A stretch of 38,517 nucleotides of DNA from Limosilactobacillus sp. (GTDB lineage: Bacteria > Bacillota > Bacilli > Lactobacillales > Lactobacillaceae): the NCBI GenBank assembly GCA_030530845.1, contig JAUMUE010000014.1:1-38517 (forward strand). The letters run 5' to 3'. Each line of letters starts with the position of its first letter. The stretch's first letter is position 1. Below the pieces are notes generated by a model. It made no database searches. It was given only the letters and a program-made list of their open reading frames with translations, and was not told the origin of the DNA. This document shows, piece by piece, positions 10,158 through 18,805 of this stretch. The position numbers and the translations under genes were made by a program.

Positions 10158-10196
10158 TAAACTGAAAGATATAAACACGAAAGGACTGTATGTATA

Positions 10197-10598
10197 GTGA
10201 ATACTTTAAGTTTCTTTACTCTTGGTGCCGCTAACGCAAACGGTGGTTACCAAGGTATCATTTTGATTGTTTTAATGATTGCTTTGATGTACTTCTTCAT
10301 GATTCGTCCACAACAAAAGCAACGTAAGCAACACCAAGACATGATGAGCAAGCTTCACAAGGGTGATGAAGTTGTTACTATCGGTCGTCTCCACGGTGTT
10401 ATTTACTCCATCAACGAAAGCGACAAGACCGTTGTCCTCGACTGCGATGGTATCTACCTCGAATTCGATATGGTTGCAATTGCTCGTGTCGTAAATCGTG
10501 CTGAAGATGACAAGCAAGAAGCACCAAAGGAAGAAGCAAAATCAGAAGAAAAACCAGCTGAAAATGATGAAGAATCTGCTTCTGATGACGCTAAATAA
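10197..10598 (+). CDS. yajC: Preprotein translocase accessory subunit YajC
   Basis: YajC is a small Sec-translocon membrane partner that associates with SecDF. The 133-aa protein has one transmembrane helix at about residues 20-37, followed by the family motif IRPQQKQRKQ, a compact cytosolic domain (GDEVVTIGRLHGVI) and a long acidic Glu/Asp tail of about 30 residues. The start is GTG, about 11 nt after AAAGGA. A nearby ATG at 10190 is in a different frame. It follows the Tgt-like gene by 67 nt, the same place yajC takes after tgt in many bacteria. A terminator closes the unit. Confidence 0.93.
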   Translation: MNTLSFFTLGAANANGGYQGIILIVLMIALMYFFMIRPQQKQRKQHQDMMSKLHKGDEVVTIGRLHGVIYSINESDKTVVLDCDGIYLEFDMVAIARVVNRAEDDKQEAPKEEAKSEEKPAENDEESASDDAK

Positions 10599-10628
10599 AA
10601 CCCTATTGACTAATTTATAAAAAAATGC

Positions 10629-10669
10629 GAAACTCTTAACTGGTAGGTAGTTAAGGGTTTTCATTTTTT
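10629..10669 (+). terminator. Intrinsic terminator after yajC
   Basis: GAAACTCTTAAC (10629-10640) pairs with GTTAAGGGTTTTC (10650-10662) around a 9-nt loop, followed by ATTTTTT. It ends the mutS-to-yajC unit. Confidence 0.85.
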
Positions 10670-10749
10670 CTAAAACCTTTTAGCTATTTCTAGATAACAA
10701 GAAACTCTCAGATCTTGTAAACACATGTGGTAACAGGAGGCAAATACAC

Positions 10750-11649
10750 ATGCAAATTGGATTGATTGGTTTAGGTAAGATGGGGATTCACCTGGCTCAA
10801 AACATGTTGCGCAACAAGAACGATGTTGTAGCATTTGATTTGAACCAAGATGCTGTTAAGGAAGCCGGTTCATACGGCGCTCAAACTGCATCATCACTCG
10901 ACGAAATGATCGAAAAGATGGACGCTCCACGCACTGTTTGGGTAATGGTTCCAGCTGGTAAGCCAACTGACGCAACTATCGAAGCATTGGCAGAAAAGCT
11001 TGACGCTGACGACATTGTTATCGATGGTGGTAACACTTTCTGGAAGGACTCACTTAAGCACAACCGTCTGCTCACTGAAAAGGGTATTCACTTCTTTGAC
11101 TGTGGTTCTTCAGGTGGTTGGCGTGGTGCCCTCGAAGGTGGTAACTTCATGATCGGTGGGGACGACAAGGATGCCTTCGAACGTATCCGCCCACTCTTTG
11201 AAGGTATTGCTCAAAAGGATGGTTACCTTTACACTGGTAAGGCCGGTTCTGGTCACTACCTCAAGATGGTTCACAACGGTGTCGAATACGGTATGATGGA
11301 ATCAATCGGTGAAGGTTTCGAAGTTCTTGAAGCATCAGACTTCGACTACGACAACGCTGCAGTTGCTAAGCTTTGGAACAATGGATCAGTTATTCGTTCA
11401 TGGCTGATGGAATTGGCACAAGCTGCATTCGAAAAGGACCCTCACTTAGACCAAATCAAGGGTCGTATGCACAGTAGTGGTGAAGCTCACTGGACTATTG
11501 TGGATGCTATGGAAAAGGGTGTTCCAACCCCTGTTATTTACGAAGCATTATCTGCTCGTTTCAAGTCCATGCAAGACGACTCCTTCGATGGTAAGGTTGT
11601 TTCTGCATTGCGTAACGGTTTCGGTGGCCACGCAATGGACAAGAACTAA
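10750..11649 (+). CDS. gnd: 6-phosphogluconate dehydrogenase, decarboxylating (short YqeC/GndA type)
   Basis: This enzyme oxidises and decarboxylates 6-phosphogluconate to ribulose 5-phosphate, which feeds the phosphoketolase route of heterofermenters. The N-terminal Rossmann fold begins IGLIGLGKMG. The substrate signature is FDCGSSGGWRGALEGG, and the catalytic lysine lies in GSGHYLKMVHNG. At 299 aa it is the short form, lacking the second half of the 470-aa enzyme, and this form is usually NAD-preferring. Codon use is strongly biased to GGT, GCT and CGT, as in other highly expressed genes here. AGGAGG lies nine nt before the ATG. It is flanked by terminators on both sides, so it is monocistronic. 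Confidence 0.93.
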   Translation: MQIGLIGLGKMGIHLAQNMLRNKNDVVAFDLNQDAVKEAGSYGAQTASSLDEMIEKMDAPRTVWVMVPAGKPTDATIEALAEKLDADDIVIDGGNTFWKDSLKHNRLLTEKGIHFFDCGSSGGWRGALEGGNFMIGGDDKDAFERIRPLFEGIAQKDGYLYTGKAGSGHYLKMVHNGVEYGMMESIGEGFEVLEASDFDYDNAAVAKLWNNGSVIRSWLMELAQAAFEKDPHLDQIKGRMHSSGEAHWTIVDAMEKGVPTPVIYEALSARFKSMQDDSFDGKVVSALRNGFGGHAMDKN

Positions 11650-11662
11650 ATCAAATTTTTCT

Positions 11663-11692
11663 GAGCTGTGGAGCAATCCACGGCTCTTTTTT
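11663..11692 (+). terminator. Intrinsic terminator after gnd
   Basis: GAGCTGTGGA (11663-11672) pairs with TCCACGGCTC (11677-11686) around GCAA, followed by TTTTTT. Confidence 0.9.
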
Positions 11693-11693
11693 A

Positions 11694-11723
11694 TTAGAAT
11701 AAGCTGGCAATTATTGGTATACT
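11694..11723 (+). promoter_or_regulatory. Candidate promoter of nrnA
   Basis: TTAGAA and TATACT are 18 nt apart, and the -10 box ends 39 nt before the nrnA start. The -35 match is modest. Confidence 0.4.
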
Positions 11724-11762
11724 GAATTGTTAGGAAAATTTTTTTCAGAGGAGATCAAAATT

Positions 11763-12710
11763 ATGGCGGACCAATTAAACGCAATTCTTGAGCAAATTAA
11801 AAAGTACAATAAGATTATCATCCACCGGCACCAACGCCCCGATCCAGATGCGATTGGTTCCCAAACTGGGCTGGCGGAAATCTTGAAGGCTTCCTTCCCA
11901 TACAAGGAAATCTACACTGTCGGTAAGGACATCCCAGGCTTAGATTGGATTGGCACGATGGATGACATCGATAATGCTACTTTCAATGACGCCTTGGTGA
12001 TTGTTACTGATACTGCCAACGCTCCACGGATTGACGACCGCCGCTTTGACAATGGTGAAAAGCTGATTAAGATCGATCACCACCCAAACGATGAACCATT
12101 TGGCGACATCATGTGGGTTGAACCAGACGCATCTTCTTGTTCTGAAATGATTTACGCATTCTACCAACACTTCAGCGGTGAATTGAAGATGACAAAAAAG
12201 GCTGCGAACGCTATGTACGCCGGCATCATCGGTGATACTGGACGTTTCTTATACCCAGCGACTACTCCAAAGACGATGCTGGTAGCCGGTGCTTTAATGG
12301 CTGCCGGTGCTGACGCTGCTAAGATTAGCCAACGTGAAAATGAAATCACGATCCCCGTTGCCCGCTTGTCTGCTTTCGTTTACGAAAACTTGACAATCAT
12401 GGATGACGGTGCCGCCTACGTGATTTTGACTGACGAAATCCTCAAGAAATACAACCTGACTGAAGCGGGGACTTCTGCTGTTGTTTCACTCCCTGGTCGG
12501 ATAAAGGGCGTGAAGTCATGGGCAATCTTTGTTCAACAAGAAGACGGCCATTACCGTGTTCGCCTCCGTTCAAAGGGCCCTGTGATCAATGAATTAGCTA
12601 AAAAACACAACGGTGGAGGTCACCCACTTGCTTCCGGTGCAAAGGCCACTGATGAAGCCGAAATCAAGCAGATTATTAGCGAATTAGACCAATTGACCCG
12701 TGAAAACTAA
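11763..12710 (+). CDS. nrnA: DHH-family nanoRNase / pAp phosphatase NrnA
   Basis: NrnA degrades 2-5 nt RNA leftovers and dephosphorylates 3'-phosphoadenosine 5'-phosphate. The metal motifs are HRHQRPDPDAIGS (21-33), VTDTAN, and the family DHH triad in IDHHPND. The DHHA1 substrate-binding domain ends with GGGHPLASGA. The start is the ATG at 11763, placed nine nt after AGAGGAG. An in-frame TTG 36 nt earlier lies inside the leader and before the ribosome binding site, so I reject it. The protein is 315 aa. It is followed 22 nt later by the helicase gene with no terminator between, so the two RNA-metabolism genes are probably co-transcribed. Confidence 0.93.
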   Translation: MADQLNAILEQIKKYNKIIIHRHQRPDPDAIGSQTGLAEILKASFPYKEIYTVGKDIPGLDWIGTMDDIDNATFNDALVIVTDTANAPRIDDRRFDNGEKLIKIDHHPNDEPFGDIMWVEPDASSCSEMIYAFYQHFSGELKMTKKAANAMYAGIIGDTGRFLYPATTPKTMLVAGALMAAGADAAKISQRENEITIPVARLSAFVYENLTIMDDGAAYVILTDEILKKYNLTEAGTSAVVSLPGRIKGVKSWAIFVQQEDGHYRVRLRSKGPVINELAKKHNGGGHPLASGAKATDEAEIKQIISELDQLTREN

Positions 12711-12732
12711 TTGCTAGTAGAAAGGATCATAC

Positions 12733-14100
12733 ATGGCAAACTTTAACGATTTTAAATTACAACCTTACCTGATTAAGGCGGTTCAAGCGATTAACCTCCG
12801 CCAACCAACTCCGGTCCAAGAAAAGGTGATTCCGGATGTTTTAGCAGGTAAGAGCGTTGTCGGACAATCCGCAACTGGTAGTGGTAAGACGCACGCGTTC
12901 TTGCTGCCAATTTTCAGCATGCTGGACGCAAGCGACCAAACAGTCCAAGCTGTGATTACCACACCTAGTCGTGAATTGTCCTACCAAATTTACAACGCCG
13001 CAAAGCAACTCAATAAATTTGCGGACAACCCAGTCACCATCCACAATTACGTCGGAGGTACTGACAAACAACACCAAATCGAACAACTGGAACGCAAGCA
13101 ACCACAACTGGTGATCGGTACTCCCGGACGTGTATTGGACCTGATCAACTCACAAAACCTGGACATCCACACTGCGACCCGGTTCGTTGTCGATGAAGCG
13201 GATATGACTCTAGACATGGGATTCTTGGAACAAGTTGACAAGATCGCCAGCCACTTCCCAGAAGATCTCCAGATGATGGTGTTCTCCGCTACGATCCCAC
13301 AAAAGCTCCGTCCATTCTTGAAGAAGTACATGGCAAACCCTGTCGTGGACGAAATTCCTACTGAGACGGTAATCAACGCCGACGTGGAAAACTGGCTGAT
13401 GTCAACCAAGGGGCAGGACAAAAACGAACTGATTTACGATCTGTTAACAATGGGTGACCCTTACCTGGCACTGGTTTTTGCCAACACCAAGGAACGGGTA
13501 GAAGAACTGACCCGCTACTTGAGTGAACGCGGACTCAAGGTGGCTATGATTCATGGTGGACTCGAACCACGGAAGCGGAAGCGCACCATGCGTGAAATCC
13601 GCAACCTCGATTACCAATACGTGGTTGCATCTGACTTGGCAGCCCGTGGTATCGATATCGATGGTGTATCATTGGTGATCAACGACGATATCCCAACTGA
13701 CCTCGAATACTTTGTTCACCGTGTTGGACGGACTGGTCGTAACGGATTATCCGGTACTGCCATCACTCTCTACAAGCCAGCTGAAGACGACATGATCGCC
13801 AAGCTGGAAGAACGGGGCATTAAGTTTATTCCAAAGGTGCTGAAGGCCGGACGGGTAGTAACTACTCACGACCGGAACCGGCGAAAGAAGTACAAGCGTC
13901 GCCAAGCAGAACTTGATCCAAACATGAAGGGTTACGTCAAGAAGACCAAGAAGAAGGTCAAGCCTGGATACAAGAAGCGGATCAAGCGGGCCATCAAGGA
14001 GGACGAACAACAAAAGCGTAAGTTGGAACTCCGCCACAAGATGCGTAAGGCTAAACGTCAACGTCAGCGTGAACACCGCCGTGAAAGAAATAGCCGTTGA
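12733..14100 (+). CDS. DEAD-box RNA helicase, CshB-like
   Basis: This is an ATP-dependent RNA helicase of the type used in cold adaptation and ribosome assembly. All core motifs are visible: Walker A ATGSGKT, PSREL, TPGR, DEAD in VDEADMTLDMGF, FSAT, then in the second RecA domain SDLAARGIDIDG and HRVGRTGR. A very basic tail of about 75 residues (rich in KKYKRR, KKTKKKVK, RRERNSR) should clamp RNA, as in CshB. It is 455 aa long. The start is an ATG seven nt after AAAGGA. The stop codon overlaps the -35 box of the alaS promoter. Confidence 0.93.
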   Translation: MANFNDFKLQPYLIKAVQAINLRQPTPVQEKVIPDVLAGKSVVGQSATGSGKTHAFLLPIFSMLDASDQTVQAVITTPSRELSYQIYNAAKQLNKFADNPVTIHNYVGGTDKQHQIEQLERKQPQLVIGTPGRVLDLINSQNLDIHTATRFVVDEADMTLDMGFLEQVDKIASHFPEDLQMMVFSATIPQKLRPFLKKYMANPVVDEIPTETVINADVENWLMSTKGQDKNELIYDLLTMGDPYLALVFANTKERVEELTRYLSERGLKVAMIHGGLEPRKRKRTMREIRNLDYQYVVASDLAARGIDIDGVSLVINDDIPTDLEYFVHRVGRTGRNGLSGTAITLYKPAEDDMIAKLEERGIKFIPKVLKAGRVVTTHDRNRRKKYKRRQAELDPNMKGYVKKTKKKVKPGYKKRIKRAIKEDEQQKRKLELRHKMRKAKRQRQREHRRERNSR

Positions 14101-14125
14101 TTTTTAATTTCTAGTTAGATATAAT
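14097..14125 (+). promoter_or_regulatory. Promoter of the alaS T-box leader
   Basis: TTGATT (14097-14102) and TATAAT (14120-14125) are 17 nt apart. The -35 box contains the stop codon of the helicase gene. Confidence 0.75.
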
Positions 14126-14131
14126 ATGAAT

Positions 14132-14337
14132 CGTCTGGGACATGTCTAATGTTTCGTCAGTTTCAGAGAAGACCGTTTGCTGAGAGAGTCGACTGACATT
14201 CATTGGGTGCTACCCACTCGTCAAATTGTTAATAAACCCGTAATGGGAAATAAAGAGGTTAACGAATTCCATCGTTGCAAGCGAAGTGGTACCGCGTCGG
14301 TAGGCGTCTTCGCAAGCAATGGTGGTTTTTGTTTTTT
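14132..14337 (+). promoter_or_regulatory. T-box riboswitch (tRNA-Ala) controlling alaS
   Basis: This leader reads the charging state of tRNA-Ala and allows transcription of alaS when the tRNA is uncharged. Stem I can be traced from TGGG (14136-14139)/CCCA (14213-14216), AATG (14148-14151)/CATT (14201-14204) and GTCAG (14156-14160)/CTGAC (14193-14197). The internal loop between the first two pairs carries the specifier GCT (14209-14211), an alanine codon. The T-box core AAGTGGTACCGCG ends at 14296. Its TGGT can pair with the ACCA end of tRNA-Ala. The competing terminator pairs CCATCGTTGC-AA-GCGAAG (14269-14286) with CTTCGC-AA-GCAATGGTGG (14308-14325), then TTTTTGTTTTTT. Stem I is shorter than the classical form, and the distal-loop motifs are not all assigned. 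Confidence 0.92.
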
Positions 14338-14352
14338 GAAAGGGAGAGACAC

Positions 14353-17007
14353 ATGAAGAAATTGAAGCGATTAAACAGTGCTCAAGTTCGTCGGATGTAC
14401 TTGGATTTCTTTAAGGCTCACGGCCACAAGGAAATGCCTAGTCAATCACTGGTTCCAGTTAATGACCCTACTTTGTTATGGATTAACTCTGGGGTTGCCA
14501 CAATGAAGAAGTACTTTGATGGTAAGGTTGTTCCTGACAATCCACGGATGACTTCATCACAAAAGAGTATCCGGACTAACGATATCGAAAACGTTGGTAA
14601 GACTGCTCGTCACCACACCATGTTTGAAATGCTGGGTAACTTCTCAGTAGGTGATTACTTCAAGAATGAAGTTATTCCTTGGGCATGGGAATTCTTGACT
14701 AGTGATGAATGGCTTGGTTTTGATCCAGAACGTCTTTACATCACTTATTACCCAAAGGATCACGATGCTTATAACAAGTGGATTGAAGTTGGTGTCGCAG
14801 AAGACCACTTGATCGCCGACGAAGACAACTTCTGGGATATCGGTCAAGGTCCATCTGGTCCAGATACTGAAATTTTCTACGACCGTGGACAAGAATTTAA
14901 CAACCTGTCTGAAGACGATCCAGAAAGTTACCCTGGTGGTGAAAACGAACGTTACCTGGAAATCTGGAACATCGTGTTTAGTCAATTCAACCACACGCCA
15001 GAAGATACCTACGAACCACTTCCACACAAGAACATTGATACGGGGATGGGTCTTGAACGGGTGGTTTCCATCTTTGAAAACGCCCCAACTAACTTCGAAA
15101 CCGACCTCTTCATGCCAATTATCAAGCAAGTGGAAGAAATGTCTGACACTGCTAAATACGGCACTGACAAGGCACAAGATGTTCAATTCAAGATCATCGC
15201 TGACCACATCCGGACAATCACCTTCGCTATCTCTGACGGTGCATTGCCATCAAACGTTGGTCGTGGTTATGTTATCCGTCGTCTCTTACGTCGGGCTGTT
15301 GTTGCCGGTAAGAAGCTCGGGATTGACGAACCATTCTTGGCTTCTCTGGTTCCAACTGTGGGTAAGATCATGCAAGATTACTACCCAGACGTATTGAAGA
15401 ATGCCGAATACATCGCTTCAGTGGTTAAGTCCGAAGAAGACCGGTTCAGTGCTACTCTGAATGGTGGTTTGAACCTCTTGAACTCCGTGATCGACGAAGC
15501 AAAGCGCGACGGTAGTAACCAAATCGACGGTAAGACTGCCTTCAAGCTTTACGATACTTTCGGTTTCCCAATCGAATTGACTAAGGAATACGCTGACGAT
15601 GAAGGCTTGACTGTTGACGAAGACGGCTTCAAGGCTGCCATGACTGAACAACAAAACCGTGCACGTAACGCTCGTGACATCGATAATGGTATGGGTGTTC
15701 AATCTGACCTCTGGACTGACTTCAAGGACGAAAGCAAGTACGTTGGTTACACTGACTTGGTTGTTGACGACGCTAAGGTAATCGCATTGGCACACGATGG
15801 AAAGCAAGCAGACGAAGCTAGCCAAGACGACAAGAACGTGGAAGTTATCTTTGACGTTACTCCATTCTACGCAGAAATGGGTGGTCAAGTTGCCGACACT
15901 GGTGACATCATTGACAACTACGGTAAGACTGTTGGTCGTGTTGTGGACGTACAACACGCACCAAACCAACAAAACCTCCACATGGTTGAATTGAACGCGC
16001 CACTGAAGAAGGGTGCCCGTTACAAGTTGGTTGTTGACCGTGCTCGTCACATCAAGATCGAAAAGAACCACACCGCAACTCACTTGCTCGACCAAGCATT
16101 GCGTAACGTCCTCGGTGGCCACACGCAACAAGCTGGTTCCCTCGTTGAAGCACACTACCTTCGTTTCGACTTCAACCACTTTGGCCAAGTAACTGCTAAG
16201 GACCTTGAAGCGGTTGAAAAGATGGTTAACGAACAAATTTTCAAGGAAATCCCTGTTCAAACCGTTGAAACTGACATTGACTCTGCCAAGGAAATGGGTG
16301 CCATTGCGCTCTTCTCTGACAAGTACGGTGACAAGGTTCGTGTCGTAAAGATTGGTGACTTCAACACTGAATTCTGTGGTGGTGACCACGTTAAGAACAC
16401 TAACGAACTCGGCCTCTTCAAGATCGTTTCTGAAGGTGGTGTCGGTGCCGGTGTTCGCCGGATCGAAGCCGTAACTTCTAGCGACGCATACGAATTCCTT
16501 CAAAAGCGTAACAACATGTTAGAAGAAGTTGCTTCTGACTTGAAGGTTGCCCAAATCAAGGAAGTTCCACGCCAAGTTGCTAAGTTGCAAGACGACTTGA
16601 AGCAAGCTAACAAGGAAGTCGAAGCACTCCAAGCTAAGATCGCTGGTCAACAAGCTGCTAACGTCTTTGATGATGTTGTTGAAACCAAGGGCGGTAAGTT
16701 GATCGCTGCTGAAGTCAAAGTTGCTGGTATGGACCAACTCCGTCAATTGGCTGATACTTGGCGTGCAAAGGGATTGTCAGACGTTCTGGTACTGGGTACT
16801 GGTAACGACGGCAAGGCCAACTTGCTGGTAGCAGTAAGTGATGACAAGGTCAAGGATGGCTTAAAGGCTGGTGACTTGATCAAGGCAATCGCTAGTGCAA
16901 TCAAGGGTGGCGGTGGTGGCCGTCCAAACCTCGCCCAAGCTGGTGGTAAGGACCCTGCTGGTATCCAAGACGCACTGAAGCTCGCTAAGGAATACTTAGA
17001 CAAGTAA
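14353..17007 (+). CDS. alaS: Alanine-tRNA ligase
   Basis: AlaRS charges tRNA-Ala and hydrolyses Ser- and Gly-tRNA-Ala. The class II catalytic core is at the N-terminus (SGVATMKKYF, RTNDIENVG, HHTMFEMLGNFSVGDYFK). The editing domain has H573-TAT-H577 and C675-GGD-H679. A coiled coil at about 720-770 leads to the C-Ala domain ending GGGGGRPNLAQAGG. The start is the ATG at 14353, six nt after AGGGAGA. An in-frame start at 14275 lies inside the T-box terminator and is not used. This gives 884 aa, a normal length. Codon use is strongly biased (GGT, GCT, CGT, AAC), fitting high expression. Confidence 0.98.
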   Translation: MKKLKRLNSAQVRRMYLDFFKAHGHKEMPSQSLVPVNDPTLLWINSGVATMKKYFDGKVVPDNPRMTSSQKSIRTNDIENVGKTARHHTMFEMLGNFSVGDYFKNEVIPWAWEFLTSDEWLGFDPERLYITYYPKDHDAYNKWIEVGVAEDHLIADEDNFWDIGQGPSGPDTEIFYDRGQEFNNLSEDDPESYPGGENERYLEIWNIVFSQFNHTPEDTYEPLPHKNIDTGMGLERVVSIFENAPTNFETDLFMPIIKQVEEMSDTAKYGTDKAQDVQFKIIADHIRTITFAISDGALPSNVGRGYVIRRLLRRAVVAGKKLGIDEPFLASLVPTVGKIMQDYYPDVLKNAEYIASVVKSEEDRFSATLNGGLNLLNSVIDEAKRDGSNQIDGKTAFKLYDTFGFPIELTKEYADDEGLTVDEDGFKAAMTEQQNRARNARDIDNGMGVQSDLWTDFKDESKYVGYTDLVVDDAKVIALAHDGKQADEASQDDKNVEVIFDVTPFYAEMGGQVADTGDIIDNYGKTVGRVVDVQHAPNQQNLHMVELNAPLKKGARYKLVVDRARHIKIEKNHTATHLLDQALRNVLGGHTQQAGSLVEAHYLRFDFNHFGQVTAKDLEAVEKMVNEQIFKEIPVQTVETDIDSAKEMGAIALFSDKYGDKVRVVKIGDFNTEFCGGDHVKNTNELGLFKIVSEGGVGAGVRRIEAVTSSDAYEFLQKRNNMLEEVASDLKVAQIKEVPRQVAKLQDDLKQANKEVEALQAKIAGQQAANVFDDVVETKGGKLIAAEVKVAGMDQLRQLADTWRAKGLSDVLVLGTGNDGKANLLVAVSDDKVKDGLKAGDLIKAIASAIKGGGGGRPNLAQAGGKDPAGIQDALKLAKEYLDK

Positions 17008-17016
17008 AAATTAACT

Positions 17017-17061
17017 AACAAAGGGATTGGGAGCTGTCTTCCAATCTCTTTTGTTATTTTT
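17017..17061 (+). terminator. Intrinsic terminator after alaS
   Basis: AACAAAGGGATTGG (17017-17030) pairs with CCAATCTCTTTTGTT (17041-17055) around a 10-nt loop with a one-base bulge, followed by a T-rich tail. Confidence 0.85.
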
Positions 17062-17097
17062 CAAGACAAAAAATTTTATTCAGGTAAGCGGGTTAAT

Positions 17098-17125
17098 TGT
17101 GATTTAGAAGCGATTATAGTAAAAT
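17098..17125 (+). promoter_or_regulatory. Candidate promoter of ireB-ruvX-DUF1292
   Basis: TTGTGA and TAAAAT are separated by 16 nt, 36 nt before the ireB start. An overlapping TATAGT (17115-17120) is an alternative -10 box. Confidence 0.4.
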
Positions 17126-17160
17126 AAATAGCTAAAGAGATAATCTGGAGGTGACTATTG

Positions 17161-17430
17161 ATGAGTATCAATAACGATAAGACGATGTTTTTTGACTTCG
17201 GCCAAGAACGCCAAGAAGACATCAAACAAACACTTAAGACCGTTTATGAGTCACTTGAAGAAAAAGGTTATAACCCAATTAACCAAATTGTAGGTTACTT
17301 ACTCTCTGGGGACCCAGCGTACATTCCCCGTTTAAACGACGCACGTAATTTGATCCGTCAACACGAACGCGACGAAATCATTGAAGAGCTCGTTCGCTCA
17401 TACCTTAAGAACAATGGTGAGACTCGATGA
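17161..17430 (+). CDS. ireB: IreB/YrzL family regulatory phosphoprotein (UPF0297)
   Basis: In Enterococcus the family member IreB is the substrate of the PASTA kinase IreK and lowers cephalosporin resistance. The role here is inferred from that. The 89-aa protein shows the family pattern: [47 protein letters not shown], then a helical C-terminus. The ATG at 17161 is six nt after GGAGGTGA, and the TTG just before it is ignored. The stop overlaps the ruvX start by four nt (ATGA). The triad with ruvX and the DUF1292 gene is conserved in Firmicutes. Confidence 0.92.
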   Translation: MSINNDKTMFFDFGQERQEDIKQTLKTVYESLEEKGYNPINQIVGYLLSGDPAYIPRLNDARNLIRQHERDEIIEELVRSYLKNNGETR

Positions 17431-17870
17431 GGTTGATGGGATTAGACGTTGGTTCGCGGACTGTTGGTATTTCCATTAGTGACCCACTTGGTTGGACCGC
17501 ACAGGCTGTGGAGATTATTCGAATCAATGAAGACGAAGAATCTTTCGGCTTGGACCGGGTTGCCGAACTTGTAAAAAAAGAACAGGTCGCAGGATTTGTT
17601 CTTGGATTGCCAAAAAATATGAATAATACTGAAGGCCCACGGGTAGAAGCATCGAAGCATTACGGCGAGCTGTTACAAGAACGGTTCCCTGAGATTCCAA
17701 TCGATTTTCAAGATGAACGGTTAACGACTGTTGAAGCACACCGGATGCTGGTTGAAGAGGCAGATATTTCTCGTGCCAAGCAAAAGAAAGTGATCGATGA
17801 AGTTGCTGCCACGTTTATCTTGCAGAGCTACCTTGATCGTCATGGCCGGTTAGTACAAAAACTAAAATAA
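17427..17870 (+). CDS. ruvX: Putative pre-16S rRNA nuclease / Holliday junction resolvase RuvX (YqgF)
   Basis: The YqgF family has an RNase H-like fold, matures the 5' end of 16S rRNA and has also been called a Holliday junction resolvase. The 147-aa protein begins [20 protein letters not shown] with the first catalytic Asp. It continues with [15 protein letters not shown] and [15 protein letters not shown] (Asp/Glu site), and ends with [18 protein letters not shown] with the last Asp. It is coupled to ireB by the ATGA overlap and lies 13 nt before the next gene. Confidence 0.95.
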   Translation: MRLMGLDVGSRTVGISISDPLGWTAQAVEIIRINEDEESFGLDRVAELVKKEQVAGFVLGLPKNMNNTEGPRVEASKHYGELLQERFPEIPIDFQDERLTTVEAHRMLVEEADISRAKQKKVIDEVAATFILQSYLDRHGRLVQKLK

Positions 17871-17883
17871 AGGGATGGTTGAA

Positions 17884-18183
17884 GTGACTAAACAACAAAA
17901 CAACGATGACAACATGATTACCTTGATCGATGAAGAAGGTAACGAACAACTTTTCAAGGAATTATTTACTTTCGATTCCGATGATTTCGGTAAGTCATAC
18001 ATTTTCATTTACCCAGCTGAACAAGAAAACGACGAATCAGTTGATATCCAAGCCTACATCATCGCCGACAGCGAAGAAGACGATGGCCAAGACTTGGTAC
18101 CAATCGAAGACGACAAGGAATGGGACATGGTCGAACAAGTCCTCAATACCTTCCTTGACGACAACGGCAACTTCAACGCTTAG
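17884..18183 (+). CDS. DUF1292 (UPF0473, YrzB-like) protein
   Basis: This is an acidic 99-aa protein of unknown biochemical function, with the family core ITLIDEEGNEQLFKELFTFD followed by GKSYIFIYP. I place the start at GTG 17884, eight nt after AAAGGGA. An upstream in-frame ATG at 17875 abuts the ribosome binding site and is less likely. It is the third gene of the conserved ireB-ruvX-yrzB unit and is followed by a stem-loop. Confidence 0.88.
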   Translation: MTKQQNNDDNMITLIDEEGNEQLFKELFTFDSDDFGKSYIFIYPAEQENDESVDIQAYIIADSEEDDGQDLVPIEDDKEWDMVEQVLNTFLDDNGNFNA

Positions 18184-18203
18184 TAAATGGGTATATCACA
18201 ATT

Positions 18204-18234
18204 AGAGGCTGGGAAAAGTTTTTTCTCAGCCTCT
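18204..18234 (+). terminator. Stem-loop terminator after the DUF1292 gene
   Basis: AGAGGCTGGGAAAA (18204-18217) pairs with TTTTCTCAGCCTCT (18221-18234). The tail (CGTTTCGTTATTT) is only moderately T-rich, so some read-through into cvpA is possible. Confidence 0.7.
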
Positions 18235-18267
18235 CGTTTCGTTATTTGATATGGAGGGACAAGAGAA

Positions 18268-18795
18268 TTGGTCTTAACAACGCTAATTATCGTGATTTTA
18301 GCGGCTAGCTATTTACACGGACACCACCGCGGATTATTGATGATGGTCCTGTATTCGGCTGCTTACATTATTTCCTGGATCGCCGCACGCCTAGTCGCAC
18401 CGGTTGCCGGATCACTGGTAACGGGGATGCTTCCAAATGTCTCAGATAGCTCATCGTATTCGGGTTCACTGCTGTCTTCAGTCGACCTGAATGGCTTCTT
18501 TAGTCGCGGGATCGCATTTATCCTTGTCTTTTCCATCGTTTCGTTTTTCTGCCACTGGTTTATCCGTAGAATCTCCTGGGTGAGTCGACTTCCCATTATT
18601 GGGACAATTGACCGCCTCCTTGGGGGAATCTTGGCATTTGCGATTGGATATATCATCATCTTCGTGGTCCTGCTGGTGATCCAGCTTTACCCCGGCGCAT
18701 GGTGGCAGCTCCAAATGGCCAACTCCGGATTAGCACGGTGGATTATCAACCAAACCCCAGAGTTAGCACAATTAGTGATGCAAGCAATTGGATAG
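18268..18795 (+). CDS. CvpA family membrane protein
   Basis: This 175-aa integral membrane protein belongs to the CvpA (colicin V production) family, the YshB-like group usually encoded before mutS2 in Firmicutes. About four hydrophobic helices are visible: residues 2-18, about 25-45, about 78-95 and about 118-140, with the loop RISWVSRLPIIGTIDRLLGG between the last two being the best conserved family segment. Its cellular role is not established. The start is TTG, nine nt after GGAGGG. It ends 10 nt before the mutS2 start, and the mutS2 ribosome binding site overlaps its stop codon. Confidence 0.88.
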   Translation: MVLTTLIIVILAASYLHGHHRGLLMMVLYSAAYIISWIAARLVAPVAGSLVTGMLPNVSDSSSYSGSLLSSVDLNGFFSRGIAFILVFSIVSFFCHWFIRRISWVSRLPIIGTIDRLLGGILAFAIGYIIIFVVLLVIQLYPGAWWQLQMANSGLARWIINQTPELAQLVMQAIG

Positions 18796-18805
18796 AGGAA
18801 TTAGA

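Noticed and set aside
14275-14352. A 26-codon N-terminal extension of alaS
   Set aside because: The extension is encoded by the T-box antiterminator/terminator. The ATG at 14353 has the ribosome binding site.
15418-16503. A 361-codon open frame on the minus strand inside alaS
   Set aside because: It is fully antisense to the conserved editing and C-terminal parts of alaS, has no family resemblance, and is explained by the strong codon bias of alaS.
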